Assembly: GCA_014529385.2 (NCBI GenBank)
Contig: CM043968.1
Span: 28,919,513-28,977,512, forward strand
Length of the DNA stretch: 58,000 nt
Direction of reading: 5' to 3'
Source of the DNA: Adiantum capillus-veneris
Taxonomy: Eukaryota > Streptophyta > Polypodiopsida > Polypodiales > Pteridaceae
Of the stretch, positions 30,850 to 42,893 are shown piece by piece (positions within the stretch are counted from its first letter, which is position 1; each line of letters begins with the position of its first letter). Under the pieces are notes generated by a model that saw nothing but the letters and a program-made list of their open reading frames with translations, was not told the origin of the DNA and did not search any database. The position numbers and the translations under genes are program-made.

Positions 30850-31796
30850 CTGGCTCAAGCAGGTATTAGAAGGTCTACAAGAGTTTCAAGGCCTCTTGAT
30901 AGATTTACTCCCTCATTGGACTACATTATGCTGATAGATTGCAGAGAGTCTTCCTGCTCTATAAGGAAGCCATGCCAATGCATGACAAGGCAAAGTGGGA
31001 GAAAGCTATGCAATCAGAAATGGACTCGTTGCATAAAAATCAAACTTGGAGGTTGCCTAAAGGTAAAAAGGCATTACCATGCAAATGGGTGCACAAGCAG
31101 AAAATTACACCTCATGATAATAAACCCAAGTACAAGGCATGACTTGTTGCTAAAGGATTTAACCAGCAGCAAGCAGGGTATTGACTTGGATGAAATCTTT
31201 TCTTCGTTTTTCAAGATGACTACTCTGCGGTGTGTACTTGTGTTGGTTGCTAAAGACGACATGGAACTTGACCAGATGGATGTCAAGACGGCGTTCTTGC
31301 ATGGTGATCTTCAAGAAGAAGTTTATATGCAGCAACCAAAAGGTTTTGTTGAGAAGTGCAATGAAGACTTGGTGTGTCAGTTAGAAAAGACTCTTTATGG
31401 TCTAAAACAATCAACAAGGGAGTGATATCACAATTTCTACTCGTTCATGCTCTCTCAAGGCTACAAAACGTAGCGATATGGACCATCGCCTCTACACTAA
31501 GTGAGCTAAAGATGGTAGTTTTCCGATTTTGGTCCTTTATGTGGATGATATGTTAATTCTTGGGAAATGCAGGGATGAGATTTCAGCCTTGAAGTCAGAG
31601 TTACATGCAAATTTTGAAATGAAAGACATGGGTGAAGCAAGCCATATCCTTGGCATGCGCATTAGGCAAGACAAATGCAAGAAATTGGTCTATTTGTCTC
31701 AATCTGAGTACATTTCTAAAGTGCTCAAGCATTTCAATATGGAGAAGGAGAAGGCATTGAGTACTCCATTGCCTCCATATGTGAAACTTTCTAAAA
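30850..31796 (+). pseudogene. Copia B reverse transcriptase
   Basis: WEKAMQSEMDSLHKNQTW and CKWVHKQK open the RT, followed by a stop at 31141, then LVAKGFNQQ, MTTLRCVLVL, LDQMDVKTAFLHGDLQEEVYM and KTLYGLKQS. After another disrupted stretch, the catalytic box LYVDDMLILG (31532 on) is intact in the frame 31529-31825. The DD is preserved although the gene is split. Confidence 0.9.
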
Positions 31797-32486
31797 ATGA
31801 TTTCCCTGGAAGAGGAAAAGGATGAAATGGCACAAGTGCCTTATTCATCCACAATTGGGAGTTTGATGTATGCTATGATTGCTACACGTCCTGATATTGC
31901 AGTGGGAGTTGTTAGCAGATATATGTCAAATCCAGGCAAGAAACATTGGGAGGCAGTGAAAGGGATTATGCGATATTTGAATGGTACAAAAGACATGTGC
32001 GTTTGCTTTGGAAGAAAGGAAGCATGTGTAATGGGTTACACGGATGCAAATTATGCAAGAGACTTGGACAAGAGAAGGTCCACTTCAGGCTATGTTTTTG
32101 AATTCACTGGAGGTGCAGTTTCATGGCAATCTCGTTTGCAAGATTGTGTTACCTTGTCTACTATAGAGGTTGAATATGTTGCAGCTTCAGAAGCTTGCAA
32201 GGAAGCTATATGGCTTGGTCGACTCGTGGGAGACTTGGGAATCAATGTTGAGATGCCTGTGTTACACTGTGATAGCCAAAGTGCTATACAATTGGCAAAG
32301 AATCCAGTGTTTCATGCAAAGACAAAGCATGTGGATGTGAAGCATCACTTCATTCGTGAGGTGCTTGAGGATAAGCGATTGCAGCTTGCCAAGATTCACA
32401 CCAATGAGAATCTTGTTGATCTTCTAACAAAGAGATTACCTTCAGAGTGGTTTGCACATTGTCAGCCACTCATGGGCACTGAGTAG
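31797..32486 (+). pseudogene. Copia B RNase H
   Basis: Open for 229 codons: SLMYAMIATRPDIAVGVVSRYMSNPG, GYTDANYARDLDKRRSTSGYVF, STIEVEYVAASEACKEAIWL, CDSQSAIQLAKNPVFHAKTKH and DLLTKRLP. The D, E, D catalytic positions are visible. This domain looks intact, but it is separated from the RT by frameshifts. Confidence 0.9.
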
Positions 32487-32559
32487 ATTATCATGGTCAT
32501 TGTCTACCTGTATTGCTTGTATATATACATTGTCACCCCAGCTTAAAGGCACATTGTCC

Positions 32560-32573
32560 TTTAAGTGGGAGGT
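32560..32573 (+). other. Copia B polypurine tract
   Basis: TTTAAGTGGGAGGT lies directly before the 3' LTR. Confidence 0.85.
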
Positions 32574-32789
32574 TGTTGGGGTGGTAAAGCCCAATGTGCC
32601 GCGCTTGAGTGTTGGGCGGCCGAAGACTAACTGGGGACTAACACTGACCATTCATTCTACATAAAAGAATAAGGACTCATAACCCTACACTATTGTGTTT
32701 GGAGTCCACCCACCCAGACCTGCGTCTCCTCTCTTCTTCCCTCTTCTCCATTGTTGCACACACATACACGCTCTCACACGCACACTTCA
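32574..32789 (+). repeat. Copia B 3' LTR
   Basis: 216 bp, ending ACGCACACTTCA, followed by the GGTGT duplication at 32790-32794. Confidence 0.95.
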
Positions 32790-32957
32790 GGTGTCATGCC
32801 CATGAATTAGTGCTATACATCTTGTGCTTCCCCTTTGGGACAGTCCCTTTTTGCATGATTCAATAAAAAAAGAGTTCTCTTTCCTGGATCTCTCCAAATC
32901 TTGCTCAAAGAGAGATTTCCATGAGGTACCTTGGAACTCTTGGATTACTACTTGTAT

Positions 32958-33503
32958 TGACAGATTAAGACTTTCTCTTGTTATTGACATGAAATGATGC
33001 ACGTCTATTATCACAATTACTATTCATGGTGCATTATGATTTACAAAATGGTGTGTATTATTTTTCATTGTTGGGATCATCATGAATATGGGCTTGAACT
33101 ATAGAAGCTAAGTTCTGGGACCTTGTGTCTTGGCTTGCTTCTTGAGCTCTAGACCAATATCTTTGATAGACCATTAAATATGGACCTTGTGTCTTGGCTT
33201 GCTTCTTAAGCTCTAGACCAATATCTTTGACAGATTAAGACTTTCTCTTGTTATTGACATGAAATGATGCACGTCTATTATCACAATTACTATCATGGTG
33301 CATTGTGATTTACAAAATGGTGTGTATGATTTTTCATTGTTGGGATCATCATGAATATGGGCTTGAATTATAGAAGCTAAGTTCTGGGACCTTGTGTCTT
33401 GACTTGCTTCTTAAGCTCTAGACCAATATCTTTGATAGACCATTGAATATGAGAGATGTATTGGGTCACTGTGTGATACATTGCATCCATATGAAAATCC
33501 CGA
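32958..33503. repeat. 273-bp tandem duplication with 66-bp subrepeat
   Basis: GACAGATTAAGACTTTCTCT occurs at 32958 and 33231. The units share almost all bases. Inside, the GACCTTGTGTCTTGGCTTGC stretch is doubled at 33118 and 33184. Confidence 0.9.
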
Positions 33504-33531
33504 TTAGACCAATTTCAATCATTTTTTAGGA

Positions 33532-33675
33532 CTTCCTTTTGGAATACTTTCTAAAAAAAAACGTGTGTTTTAGGATGGTCATACATCATCCACCAATTGT
33601 AGGATTCCTTTTGGAATACTTTCTGAAAAATAATGCATGCTTTAGGATGGTTATACATCATCCACCACTTGTAGC
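33532..33675. repeat. 72-bp tandem duplication
   Basis: TTCCTTTTGGAATACTTTCT occurs at about 33534 and 33606. Each copy ends with TACATCATCCACCA.TTGTAG. Confidence 0.9.
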
Positions 33676-34245
33676 ACTTTCCTTCAAGTGCAAGACTTGT
33701 GTGCATTGCTTTGAATGCACTAGAGCACGACATAAACAGTGAATATAACCACATTTATCAAGGAAATAATCCACAGTGTCTTTGTTATAGTCCTCAAAAG
33801 TTTGGTGGCTTCATGCTCTTAAGTAGTTAATTCACTTACTTTGGGCTCAAAGATTGCAGCAAACCAGTATTAAGAGAAGCTTCAACCCCTTGGATAGGCT
33901 CCCCTACTATCGCTATTCTAGGAGAAGGTTAGGAGAAGGTGTACTACCCTTAGTTATAGGTGGTGTCCTTGCCATAGCTTGTTGAGCCATAAAATAGACC
34001 ATGGAACCTACTAATTGTGTAACATTTTCACTTAATGCAGTTATTTGATGTTCTAAAGCATTTGTGCATGCTTCTTAAACCTTAAATTCCTTATGTTCAA
34101 CTAAATCATAATTTGCTAGATTGAAAGGATCCTTGAATGCATGCAAACATCAAAATGTAAGAGTCACACGATCTGACCCATGCTCAAAATCATGAGGTTT
34201 GATTCATGCTCAAAGTCAAAGTGATGGGTGTCTAGAATATTTGAA

Positions 34246-34589
34246 TGTTGGAAATAGGGTTGCAGGGAAATGCACACAACCTGGAGAAGACGAAGGAATC
34301 TCAAGGCACACAACAGATTGTGTATTACTTAGTGTGCAATGGAAAGATAAGATATTTCTAGAGGGATGGGCATATATACATTTGCATAGGGGAAATAACC
34401 TCCTAGTGAGGGGGAAAATGCCTCGCCAATCTTAAGTGTGTTCACACACATCACTACCACATGTATATGGTGACAGATCCCCCTTGGGAGTGATGTGGTG
34501 AACGAGATCTGGCACATAGAGTATAGGGAAGTGCCATGCCCTAAGGACATGATTAGTCCAATAAGCCTAAAGCTTTGCCGAAAGCTTCA
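34246..34589 (-). mobile_element. Copia A (family T): 3' LTR and end of RNase H
   Basis: LTR 34246-34475 (minus), then a polypurine tract, then the last codons of RNase H (matching 43440-43545). It is interrupted at 34589 by G3. The element resumes at 57967 with the next bases of RNase H, after the 5-bp duplication CTTCA. Its body lies beyond the window. Confidence 0.9.
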
Positions 34590-36298
34590 TGTCATAAAAT
34601 ATAATATCTAACTTTACCAAATGAATTTTTCATATTAAAATGATCATTTAATATAGGAAGATAAAAGGGGAACAAGAGTTAGGATATAGATATGTGCTTC
34701 TAGACCTATCTCAGCAAGGGACCAAAAGGAGAAATGGTTGCATCTCAATAGGGGTCCAAAAGGAGATGGTCTACCAAAGAGCAATGTGCAATAAGTGCTT
34801 CTAAATTTACATCAGCAAGGGACCAAGAGGAGAGATGGTTGCATCTCAATAGGGGTCCAAAAGAAGGTAATCTATAAAAGAGCAATGTGAATTAATAGAG
34901 CTCAAAAGATCTTAGCATTAACTTCATTAAAGACCTCCAAAAGTTAGTGTTAAAAAGTCCTTTGACCTTATGTAAGCTAGGGCTAACCTCGAGGTGGGAA
35001 TCTTACCCAAGCATGAGGTGCTAAGATGCTTAAAGTGGTTGTGGGAACCTTGCCCAAAGCTTGAGGTGATTTTTATGCTTAAATGACTAAGGTTTTTGAA
35101 ATGTTAAATTCAAAGCTAAATTCTCAAGAGGCATGAATGTTTCCATGCTTGATTGAATAAGACTTGAAGTATTCAATTCAAACCAAATGACTTAAGAAGC
35201 ATAAAAGACACATGCTTGATTGACTAAATGCTTAAACTATTGGAATCAAACCAAATGACTTAAGAAGCATAAAAGACACATGTTCAAAAAATTCTCCACA
35301 TGTGACCCTCATGTTGTGCTTGAATCCTATTGGATTGGCTTTAAAGGGGTCCAATGAGAATTTAGATGCATAAAAATAAATAATTGAGTTCTTTCTATCA
35401 AAGAGGAAAAAGAGGACACATGTCCCAAATGATATAATTAAATATTACTAGAGAGAGAGAGAGAGAGGTGGACCAAGCATGAGAGGGGGGTAACTCTCTG
35501 AGACACACATACACACACAGATTCTCTCATTGTGTGGAGTGCAAAGTGCAAGAGCTCCATCTCCTTCTCCAAGCTTGTTGAGAAGTTGAGAGCCTACACC
35601 AACAATCTTGGCTATGGAATGCAAATCCAACCAAGAGCCATGATTCAATGCTTAAGCTTACCATCTTCTTCATCTTCATTACTATGTTGTTATGCTATAC
35701 TAAGCAAGAAGAGTGGTGAAAAGTGAGAAACTATTTCTTTCTCCTATGGATGATTCTTCTTCATCTTCATTACTATGTTGTTATGCTATACTAAGCAAGA
35801 AGAGTGGTGAAAAGTGAGAAACTATTTCTTTCTCCTATGGATGATTCTTCTTACTCTTCCCTACCCTCATTCCCCACTAGCTCTCTCCACCTTCAAAGGT
35901 GTTTGAGGCCTTGGGACTGAGGCATGGGATAGTTAATGCTTTTTGCAAAGTATATGTTATGCTCGTGATGCATGAAGCTTTACATCTTCATAGCATCACC
36001 AAGGTCACGAGGAACACAAAGATTGTATTGTACCAAGTCGTGATGGGAGAATCTATAATATAAACGCCTTTTGGAGTGGGGACCGGCTCCAAGTAAATCC
36101 GGTCCTCAACTATTGTCATGTTCTCTAATACTCTCTCTCTTGCAAAAGTATTGTTCATGCCAAGTTAATTAAGTACTATGTTTATGTTGCTACCATCAAT
36201 TAAGTTCACCCTCTATGTTCTCAAAGTAATCTCACAAAAATGCATTCTAATTCTCTTAATTCCGCTATTCTCAAAGTTTATAGGCCATTTCCATTACA
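34590..36298 (+). repeat. G3 5' LTR
   Basis: 1709 bp, TGTCATAAAATATAATATC to CCATTTCCATTACA. It matches 41058-41948 and 57215-57966. Inside are two near-copies of a block beginning ATGTGCTTCTA (34691 and about 34793), a GA microsatellite at 35449-35467, and a perfect 91-bp tandem duplication (35671-35852) that the 3' LTR lacks. Confidence 0.93.
35671..35852. repeat. 91-bp perfect tandem duplication in G3 5' LTR
   Basis: CATCTTCATTACTATGTTGT begins at 35671 and 35762. No differences are seen between the copies. The 3' LTR (about 57422-57512) has one unit only, so the duplication postdates insertion. Confidence 0.92.
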
Positions 36299-36299
36299 T

Positions 36300-36311
36300 T
36301 AGTATGAGAGC
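36300..36311 (+). other. G3 primer binding site, decayed
   Basis: TAGTATGAGAGC, two differences from TGGTATCAGAGC, two bases past the LTR end. Confidence 0.75.
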
Positions 36312-36657
36312 ATTAGGTTTCTCTTTTCTTGCTTAAGAAGAGAGGTCCTTAAGTAGCCTATTCATGGTTGATTTTGTTAATTATATTAGGGTAAGTGGGA
36401 TTGGGAGCTTTGATCTTGATAATGGGGTCTTTTTAGATTGCCTACAACTTTACCATTATTGAGCCATAAGAAGTCCGAAAGGAGCTATCCCTCGGCTATT
36501 CTGCTATGTTAGACCCACCCCACTACTCTCTATAATTAACCAATTCGAGCCATGGGTGTAGAGACTTAAGTGCTTATTTTCAAAGGCTAAGAGGAGTAGC
36601 AACTAAGGTTTTGAATTGCCAAAGAATACACTAAGTAAACACATAAGTATAATTAGC

Positions 36658-37773
36658 ATGGATGACAATAACCAAGAGAGTAGAATGAACATTGATAACT
36701 TTGATTCTGCACATGAAGGTGCTAATGATGATGCCCCCATGTTTATCAATTATCTTGTAACTAGGTTGCATCAAGCTATGGGCAGCCCTACTTTGCAAGC
36801 CGAAGTTACCCAACAACTTCGTGCTTATGGGATTTCCCTTCCTCTCCAAGAGGAGAGAGAGTTTAGGAGGTTTATTGATGAGACTCCCAAAAGAAGACTC
36901 TCTCCCATAAGAGAGGAGGAATCCAAAGAACGAGAAATAAGTGAATCCCTAAATTATTCTAAAGATGTGGCTCCATGAAGACGATGATCTAGACTATCGC
37001 CAACTCCTCCCAAGAGGAAATGGTCAACCCATAGTCCTTCTCCTCATCACTCCAAAAGGGAAGAGAGGAAGAAAAAGGCCAAAAAGAGGTCACCCTCTTC
37101 TACTTCTTCTTCACCTTCATCCTCTCCCCTCAAAATCTATGGCTATTCTCCTAGAGAATACAAGAGGGGAGGACATCGCAAATCATACCCTGCATGGCGA
37201 AGATCACAAAAGCTCAAGAAGTTCAAAGAGGGAGGAAAGAGTATCTCTTTTTTCACCTATGATGGCACCTTTGGTGCTACCAAAAAAGTATTGGCCTTTA
37301 TCCAACAACTTGATGTGGCCTTTGGAGACGAGGGCTTCACGGAGTCCTCCGAGCTATGCCATGTAGCCATGCACTTCCAAAAATCTGCTCGGCAATGGTG
37401 GGCTAGCCTTCGTGGCAATGGTGAGGCCCCAAAGACATGGAAAACTCTACGAGTTTCCATCATGAAGCAATTCCTTGCAAGCGATGCAAAGGAAAAAGTT
37501 CTCATCGAATGGCAAAGTTTGAAGCTACTCTTCAAGGAGTCTATCCACAAATATGTAGACAAGTTTTGGGATTTACATCTCAAAGTAACAGTCTTTCAAA
37601 GAATAGACTGTCTCGAACAAAAGTGGCAAATTTGTGCGGGATTACCTGATGAAATGGCCGAGTATGTCAACTCACAACGGCCTAGCACTATCATTGAAGT
37701 CATCCACCACACTATGGTTGCTTTAAGGATCAATTTCCAACAAGGGGCGAGAAGAAATTTCAAGCCCGTGTAA
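36658..37773 (+). pseudogene. G3 gag
   Basis: One frame runs from ATG 36658 to 37773, interrupted by TGA at 36976 and again three codons later, both where Arg codons (CGA) are expected. The middle is Lys/Ser-rich. The capsid part reads FFTYDGTFGATKKVLAFIQQL, WWASLRGNGEAPKTWKTLR and EKVLIEWQSL. Translating the family, it forms the particle core. The stops fit CpG deamination. Confidence 0.88.
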
Positions 37774-37926
37774 AACAAGGATCAAAATGAAGCTAAAGGG
37801 AAGAGCAATGCTCAAACTCTTCCCAAGGCAACACCAACACCAACAACAACAAGGCCAAGGAGAAAGGAGCTTACAAAGGTAAAAATAAGCTCTCTGAATT
37901 AGAGGCTTTTTCATAAAGACCATAAA

Positions 37927-37968
37927 TGCTTTAAGTGTGGGGAGCAAGGACATGGTTATCGTTCTTGC
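37927..37968 (+). pseudogene. G3 nucleocapsid zinc knuckle
   Basis: CFKCGEQGHGYRSC, a perfect CX2CX4HX4C motif, in a short frame separated from gag by stops. Confidence 0.9.
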
Positions 37969-38084
37969 CCCAAAAGAAATTTACGCAATGACACTCCTAG
38001 AGCTTCCATGGTTGAAGCTCCAAAAGAGGATACTCATTGCAAAGGCTCATCACTCTCCTATGCTTGGGGAAAAGGGAGCATGAT

Positions 38085-38412
38085 GCCTTCATCTTGTTTG
38101 ACCCTGTCTCTACTCACAACTTCATATCAACGGAGTTGGCCACTAAGTTGGGCATTCAGGCTTTCGAGATGGGACATGTTGTAACTGCCACTAGAACTTT
38201 CAAGGGATAGCAAGCCTCCGTTACTCCCTTGATTGAGAAGTTGAGTCTTCATGTCCAAAGCTACGTCGACAAAGAAGACTTTTTTTTATCTCTCCTCTTC
38301 CAACATGAGGATGTTATCCTAGGGGCACCATGGTTCAACAACATGGTTGCCAACATGAAGTTCCCTGAAAGGAGAATCTATTTCACCTACAAGGACAAAA
38401 GAGCATGTACAT
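38085..38412 (+). pseudogene. G3 aspartic protease
   Basis: LFDPVSTHNFISTELATKLG occupies the catalytic site with DPV for the usual D-S/T-G, then a stop (near 38208), then QHEDVILGAPWFNNMVANM, the ILG-x-W box of Ty3 retropepsins. Inactive. Confidence 0.8.
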
Positions 38413-38600
38413 AGATGGTAATGATTCGGTAACACCATATCCCTGGTAAATACGTTTGCTTTTGATAAGTCAATGAAAAGCTCTATTTTTGCGTATATGA
38501 TTTCTGTTAGAGAATCTTCAAATGATTCTAATGTTTTCACAAGTAGCAATAAAGGGAATCAAAAGGATTAGGGAAATTCTCTTGAGGAGTACAAGTGACA
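38413..38600 (+). other. G3 RT core deletion scar
   Basis: The protease end and the RT thumb are separated by under 200 bp without RT motifs. About 1 kb of RT (fingers and palm with the DD box) is missing. A 76-codon minus frame here is not meaningful. Confidence 0.65.
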
Positions 38601-39340
38601 CCTCTAGGTAATATTTCAAGCTGTGAGAGAGAATAAGCTTTTCATTAATCAAAAGAAAAGTGAATTTTCCCTACAAGAGATTCAATATTTAGGTCATATT
38701 ATCTCTCAAGATGGTATATGTATGAATACATCAAAGTTGGAGGTAATAAAATCATGGCCTAATCCAAGGAATGAATCTACATGAGCTAAGAAGCTTTATT
38801 GGTATGTGTGCATACTATAGACGCTTCATAGCAAAATTGTCTCAAATAGCAAGACCATTGCATGACTTAACAAAGAAGAATGTTAAGTACTCGTGGACTG
38901 CTAAAGAAAAAAATGCTTTTGACAAGCTCAAAGAGAAGCTTACCTCCCAACCATTCCTTATGCTTCCGGATCTCTCAAAGCCATTTGACGTCCAATGTGA
39001 AGCTTATGGTGATTGCCTTGGAGCAGTTTTGTTTTAAGAAGGACATGCCATAGCATATGAGAGCCGAAGGCTCAATGCCGATGAACGGATCTTAGGCATA
39101 TATGAAAAAGAGCTTTTCGATGTTCTACATGCCCTAGACACATGGAAACACTATCTCTTGGGGGCTCCATTCATCTTACGAATGGATCACAAAGCCTCAA
39201 GAACTTCATGACGCAAACCAAGCTTTTTGACAAACAAATGAGGTGGGGAAATTTTCTTTCGTAATTTAAATTTCATATTGCTCACATTGCTGGCAAGCAC
39301 AATCAAGTGGTCGATGCACTTTCACAACGGCCAAGGGTAA
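38601..39340 (+). pseudogene. G3 RT end and RNase H
   Basis: AVRENKLFINQKKSEF and IQYLGHIISQDG are the RT thumb. LRSFIGMCAYYRRFI and SQIARPLHDLTKK lead to RNase H, where VQCEAYGDCLGAVLF has E in place of the catalytic D. A stop follows, then EGHAIAYESRRLN, EKELFDVLHALDTWKHYLLG. The tail HNQVVDALSQRP is visible at about 39300-39335. Confidence 0.85.
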
Positions 39341-40702
39341 ATGTGGTGTCTATAGCAACTCACAATGATCTATCTTTTATGATAGATGAGTGTGCTACTG
39401 TTCGAGACTTTAAGTAGGTAATTACAGCCTTTGCATTAGAGAAGAAAAAAAGAACTGTTAACCTTGAAGGATAGTTATCTTCAAAACAGCAATAGGCTAT
39501 GTGTTACTCACCCATACAATAAGAAAGTCAAGTATGAATCCATGCTTCTTATTATGCGGGGCAAAGAAGGATTCCATAATCTACCCTTCGAGGAGTAGAA
39601 ATGTATTTCGGTTGGTTTACCATGAAAAGTAAACATACAAGAGTATGTTTCAAAATGCGTGGTATACCAAAAATTAAAATTTGATCAAGGAAAGCAACTT
39701 GGATTGTTTCACTCGATAGGCTTAACATGAAAGCACACTCTATGCCTGTCAAAAAGACTATTAAGGCACATCAAACGGCAACATCCATAGTGTCAGACAA
39801 AGATCCTAGAATGACCACTAATTTCTAAAAGGGTCTCTTTCAGAATCTAGGAAGTAGATTAAATTTCTCTTTCAGCCTATCATCCACAAATGGATGACCA
39901 AAGTGAAATAACTAATCTAACGATTCTTGAATCTACTAAAAGCCTATGTCATGGAAGTAGATCAACGTTCTCAATGAGAGAAGTACTTACCTCTTATAGA
40001 CCATGCGTACAATAACATTGTACATACTTCTATGGGGAAAGCACCTTTTGAGGTTAAAGAGGGAAGATCCAAAAGTCGCTTACTACTTAAAGTATATGGG
40101 AAGATCTTTGTTGCTGATGAATATAGCCGAGACTTACAAGAATCTTTTCCAAAGATTAAAAAGGTTATATCCATCTCATAGCAAAGGCAAAAAGGTTGTT
40201 GCTAATAAGCACAAAAGAGCCTTAGCCTTTCAGAAAAATGATTGGGTCTTGCTAAAGTTTCTCAAGGCTCATCGAAGTCATACTACGGCCAAGAATCCTA
40301 CGAGCCACCAAGAGTATTATGCTAAACTAGCAAAAAGATACTATGGTTCTTTCTTTTAAAATTATTAAGCCAATCAATGAGATGGCTTATTAGTTAAAGT
40401 TTCCCAACCATTGGATCATTCGCAATGCTAACCATGCGAGTCTACTCAAGAATTACAAAGGAGATCCACCAAAACAACCAATAATGGGAGACTCGCCAGA
40501 GATCAAAGATCAAGAAGAGGTGTTGCAGCCCGAATCAATTCTTCGACACGAAGACAAGGTACTAAGAAACGATAAGATTATCCAATGATATCTTGTTAAG
40601 TTTAAGAATCATCCTGTTAAAGATGCTAGATGGATGCAAGGAACTTAGCTTAAGGATAATATGAACCTTGTCAATGCTTACAATGCTAAACTAGAGTAAG
40701 CA
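39341..40702 (+). pseudogene. G3 integrase and chromodomain, heavily decayed
   Basis: The zinc domain cannot be read. Core remnants are KFDQGKQLGLF and HPQMDDQSEITN (near 39880-39920). The C-terminal part is in the frame 40003-40359 (HKRALAFQKNDWVLLKF, KLAKRYYGSF). A chromodomain-like end reads PESILRHEDKVLRNDKI .. YLVKFKNHPVKDARWMQG near 40530-40650. Confidence 0.75.
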
Positions 40703-41057
40703 AATGCAAATGCATTTTAAATGAACAATGTTTTTGTCCTATAAGACTCATTCTCTTTATTTATTGTGCACAAAATTTAAGAAGTATGCATGCTTAAGAT
40801 CATGTTTGTGATGACGACGTCTCCCAAACACCAAGTAGAATTTGTCACTCTACTATGGAAGTATTATATGGACTAAAGAGCAGACATGCCTGCGGCAGCT
40901 AAGTCTCCTGAGCACCAAATGGATTAGTCATCCATTTTGGAATGATGTCATAGGGTAAAAAGGGATCCTCTACATGCTAAGAAACATGGACTAATGACTA
41001 AGTTTTATCTTCTCTACCTCATAGTCGAGGACGACTATGATTTCAAGAGAGAGGTAA
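40703..41057 (+). other. G3 3' untranslated region and polypurine tract
   Basis: No coding signal. TTTCAAGAGAGAGGTAA (41041-41057) abuts the LTR start and is the likely polypurine tract. Confidence 0.65.
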
Positions 41058-41916
41058 TGTCATAAAATATAATATCTAACTTTACGAAATGATTTTTTCA
41101 TATTAAACTAATCATTTAATATAGGAAGATAAAAGGGGAACAAGAGTTAGGATATAGATATGTGCTTCTAGACCTATCTCAACAGAGGACCAAAAGGAGA
41201 AATGGTTGCATCTCAATAGGGGTCCAAAAGGAGACGGTCTACCAAAGAGCAATGTCTAATAAGTGCTTCTTTTTACATCAGCAAGGGACTAAGAGGAGAG
41301 ATGGTTGCATCTCAATAGGGGTCCAAAAGGAGGTAGTCTATAAAAGAGCAATGTGCATCTAATGGAGCTTAAAAGACCTTAGGATTAGCTTCATTAAAGA
41401 CCTCCAAAACTTAGTGTTGAAAAGTCCTTTGACCTTACGGAAGCTAGGGCTAACCTCGAGGTAGGAAGCCTACCCAAGCATGAGGTGCTAAGATGCTTAA
41501 AGTGGTTGTGGGAACCTTGCCCAAAGCTTGAGGTGATTTTTATGCTTAAATGACTAAGGTTTTTGAAATGTTAAATTCAAAGATAAATTCTCAAGAGGCA
41601 TGAATGTTTCCATGCTTGATTGAATAAGGCTTGAAGTATTCAATTCAAACCAAATGACTTAAGAATCATAAAAGACACATGCTTGATTGATTAAGTGCTT
41701 AAACTATTCAAATCAAACCAAATGACTTAAGAAGCATAAAAGACACATGTTCAAAAAATTCTCCACATGTGGGCCCTCATGATGTGCTTGAATCCTATTG
41801 GATAGGCTTTAAAGGGGTCCAATGAGAATTAGATGCATAAAAATAAATAATTAAGTTCTTTCTCTCAAAGAGGAAAAAGAGGACACATGTCCCAAATAAT
41901 ATAATTAAATATTACT

Positions 41917-41948
<32 letters not shown>
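41058..41948 (+). repeat. G3 3' LTR, first part
   Basis: Matches 34590-35466 and ends in a GA microsatellite (41915-41949), where element R begins. Confidence 0.92.
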
Positions 41949-41950
41949 GA

Positions 41951-42892
41951 TAGGTCAACAAAACGACATAACTCAACAAAGCCTTATTTTTTGAGAGTTA
42001 TGGAATGCTGAGGATTATGGTCATAAACATCATTTGTGATAAGTAAGTAGTTTAGTAGCAGAAGCCGGGGTGCAATGGCATTTGAGATTGTAAATACCAA
42101 GCCATTTGACCCCTTAAACTCTATTTTAGGTTTCACCTAAGGTGACCTTAGCATATAAGGTACCTAGGTCATTTTGTAAGAAGAACTTTTATCATAATCA
42201 TAAGTTTTAAGATGTCGTCGACTGTGTGTGAGAGAGGAAGAGAGAGAGCGCGAGCTTCATCCTAGTGCTACTCTCTGCTCGTTCATCACATTGGAGATCT
42301 GACTGCACCATCGCATTAGCCTTGGCAAGAGCTACGCGACAATGCCAAGCATTCCTCCCAGAATGGAGCAAACGCGCTCGCATATCTATGAGCTATTTGC
42401 AGCTGTAAGTATATCAAATGATGTCTGTTTTCTGTGTGCAAGTAGTCATTGAAATCGTGGCGACATAAGCTATGCATAGGTACTCATAGATTTTAGTTTC
42501 GGGCACTTTAGCAATCCGACTCTGTCTTCATATGCAATTTCCACAGATGAGTTTAGAGATAGGGTTTTGGGTGTAGAGGCTTAGGGACATGTGTATCCTA
42601 GTGAGGGGAATGTGTTCCTTAAGTTTCGTACGATTTTGGTATAATTTAGTGAGTTTCCTTCCGTTTGTGTGTATGTGTATGTGGCTAGGTGGTTTAGTTG
42701 AGAATAGTGAGACTCTAGGTTGTGGTTTAATTGGCCTTCCAGAGTGTTGTATGTGTAGGATGGTCTCAACCTGACAAGCTAAAGAGATTTCCTCTGTGTG
42801 CCTATCGTGTCATATGTGTCCTCGATTGACATTATGTTGATCTAGGTTGTGTTGCATGTACTTTATGGATGGTGTGATTTGCTCCCGCAACA
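41951..42892 (+). repeat. R 5' LTR
   Basis: From TAGGTCAACAAAACGAC to GCTCCCGCAACA. It matches 56253-57194 along its length with many substitutions. The first few bases are blurred by the microsatellite. Confidence 0.88.
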
Positions 42893-42893
42893 T

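Larger units (their letters stand above)
22989..32789 (+). mobile_element. Copia B LTR retrotransposon, with copia C nested inside
   Basis: Flanked by the target duplication GGTGT (22984-22988 and 32790-32794). LTRs are 213 and 216 bp. It has a tRNA-Met primer site, gag, zinc knuckle, protease, integrase, RT and RNase H in copia order (integrase before RT), and a polypurine tract. Frameshifts and stops occur in gag, integrase and RT. Copia C is inserted in its leader at 23453-27821. Confidence 0.95.
32790..34245 (-). pseudogene. G4 Ty3 remnant: gag and knuckle
   Basis: The minus strand at about 34065-33920 reads ALEHQITALSENVTQLVGSM and AQQAMARTPPITKGSTP, gag-like. Near 32870-32830 a decayed knuckle (NHAKRDCPKGE) precedes the copia B insertion point. 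The protease continues at 22988. Order and strand agree, so this is the upstream half of the same element. Stops are frequent and tandem duplications (32958-33500, 33532-33675) disrupt it. Confidence 0.55.

Noticed and set aside
34199-34435. 78-codon plus frame
   Set aside because: Lies across the copia A LTR on the opposite strand. No domain.
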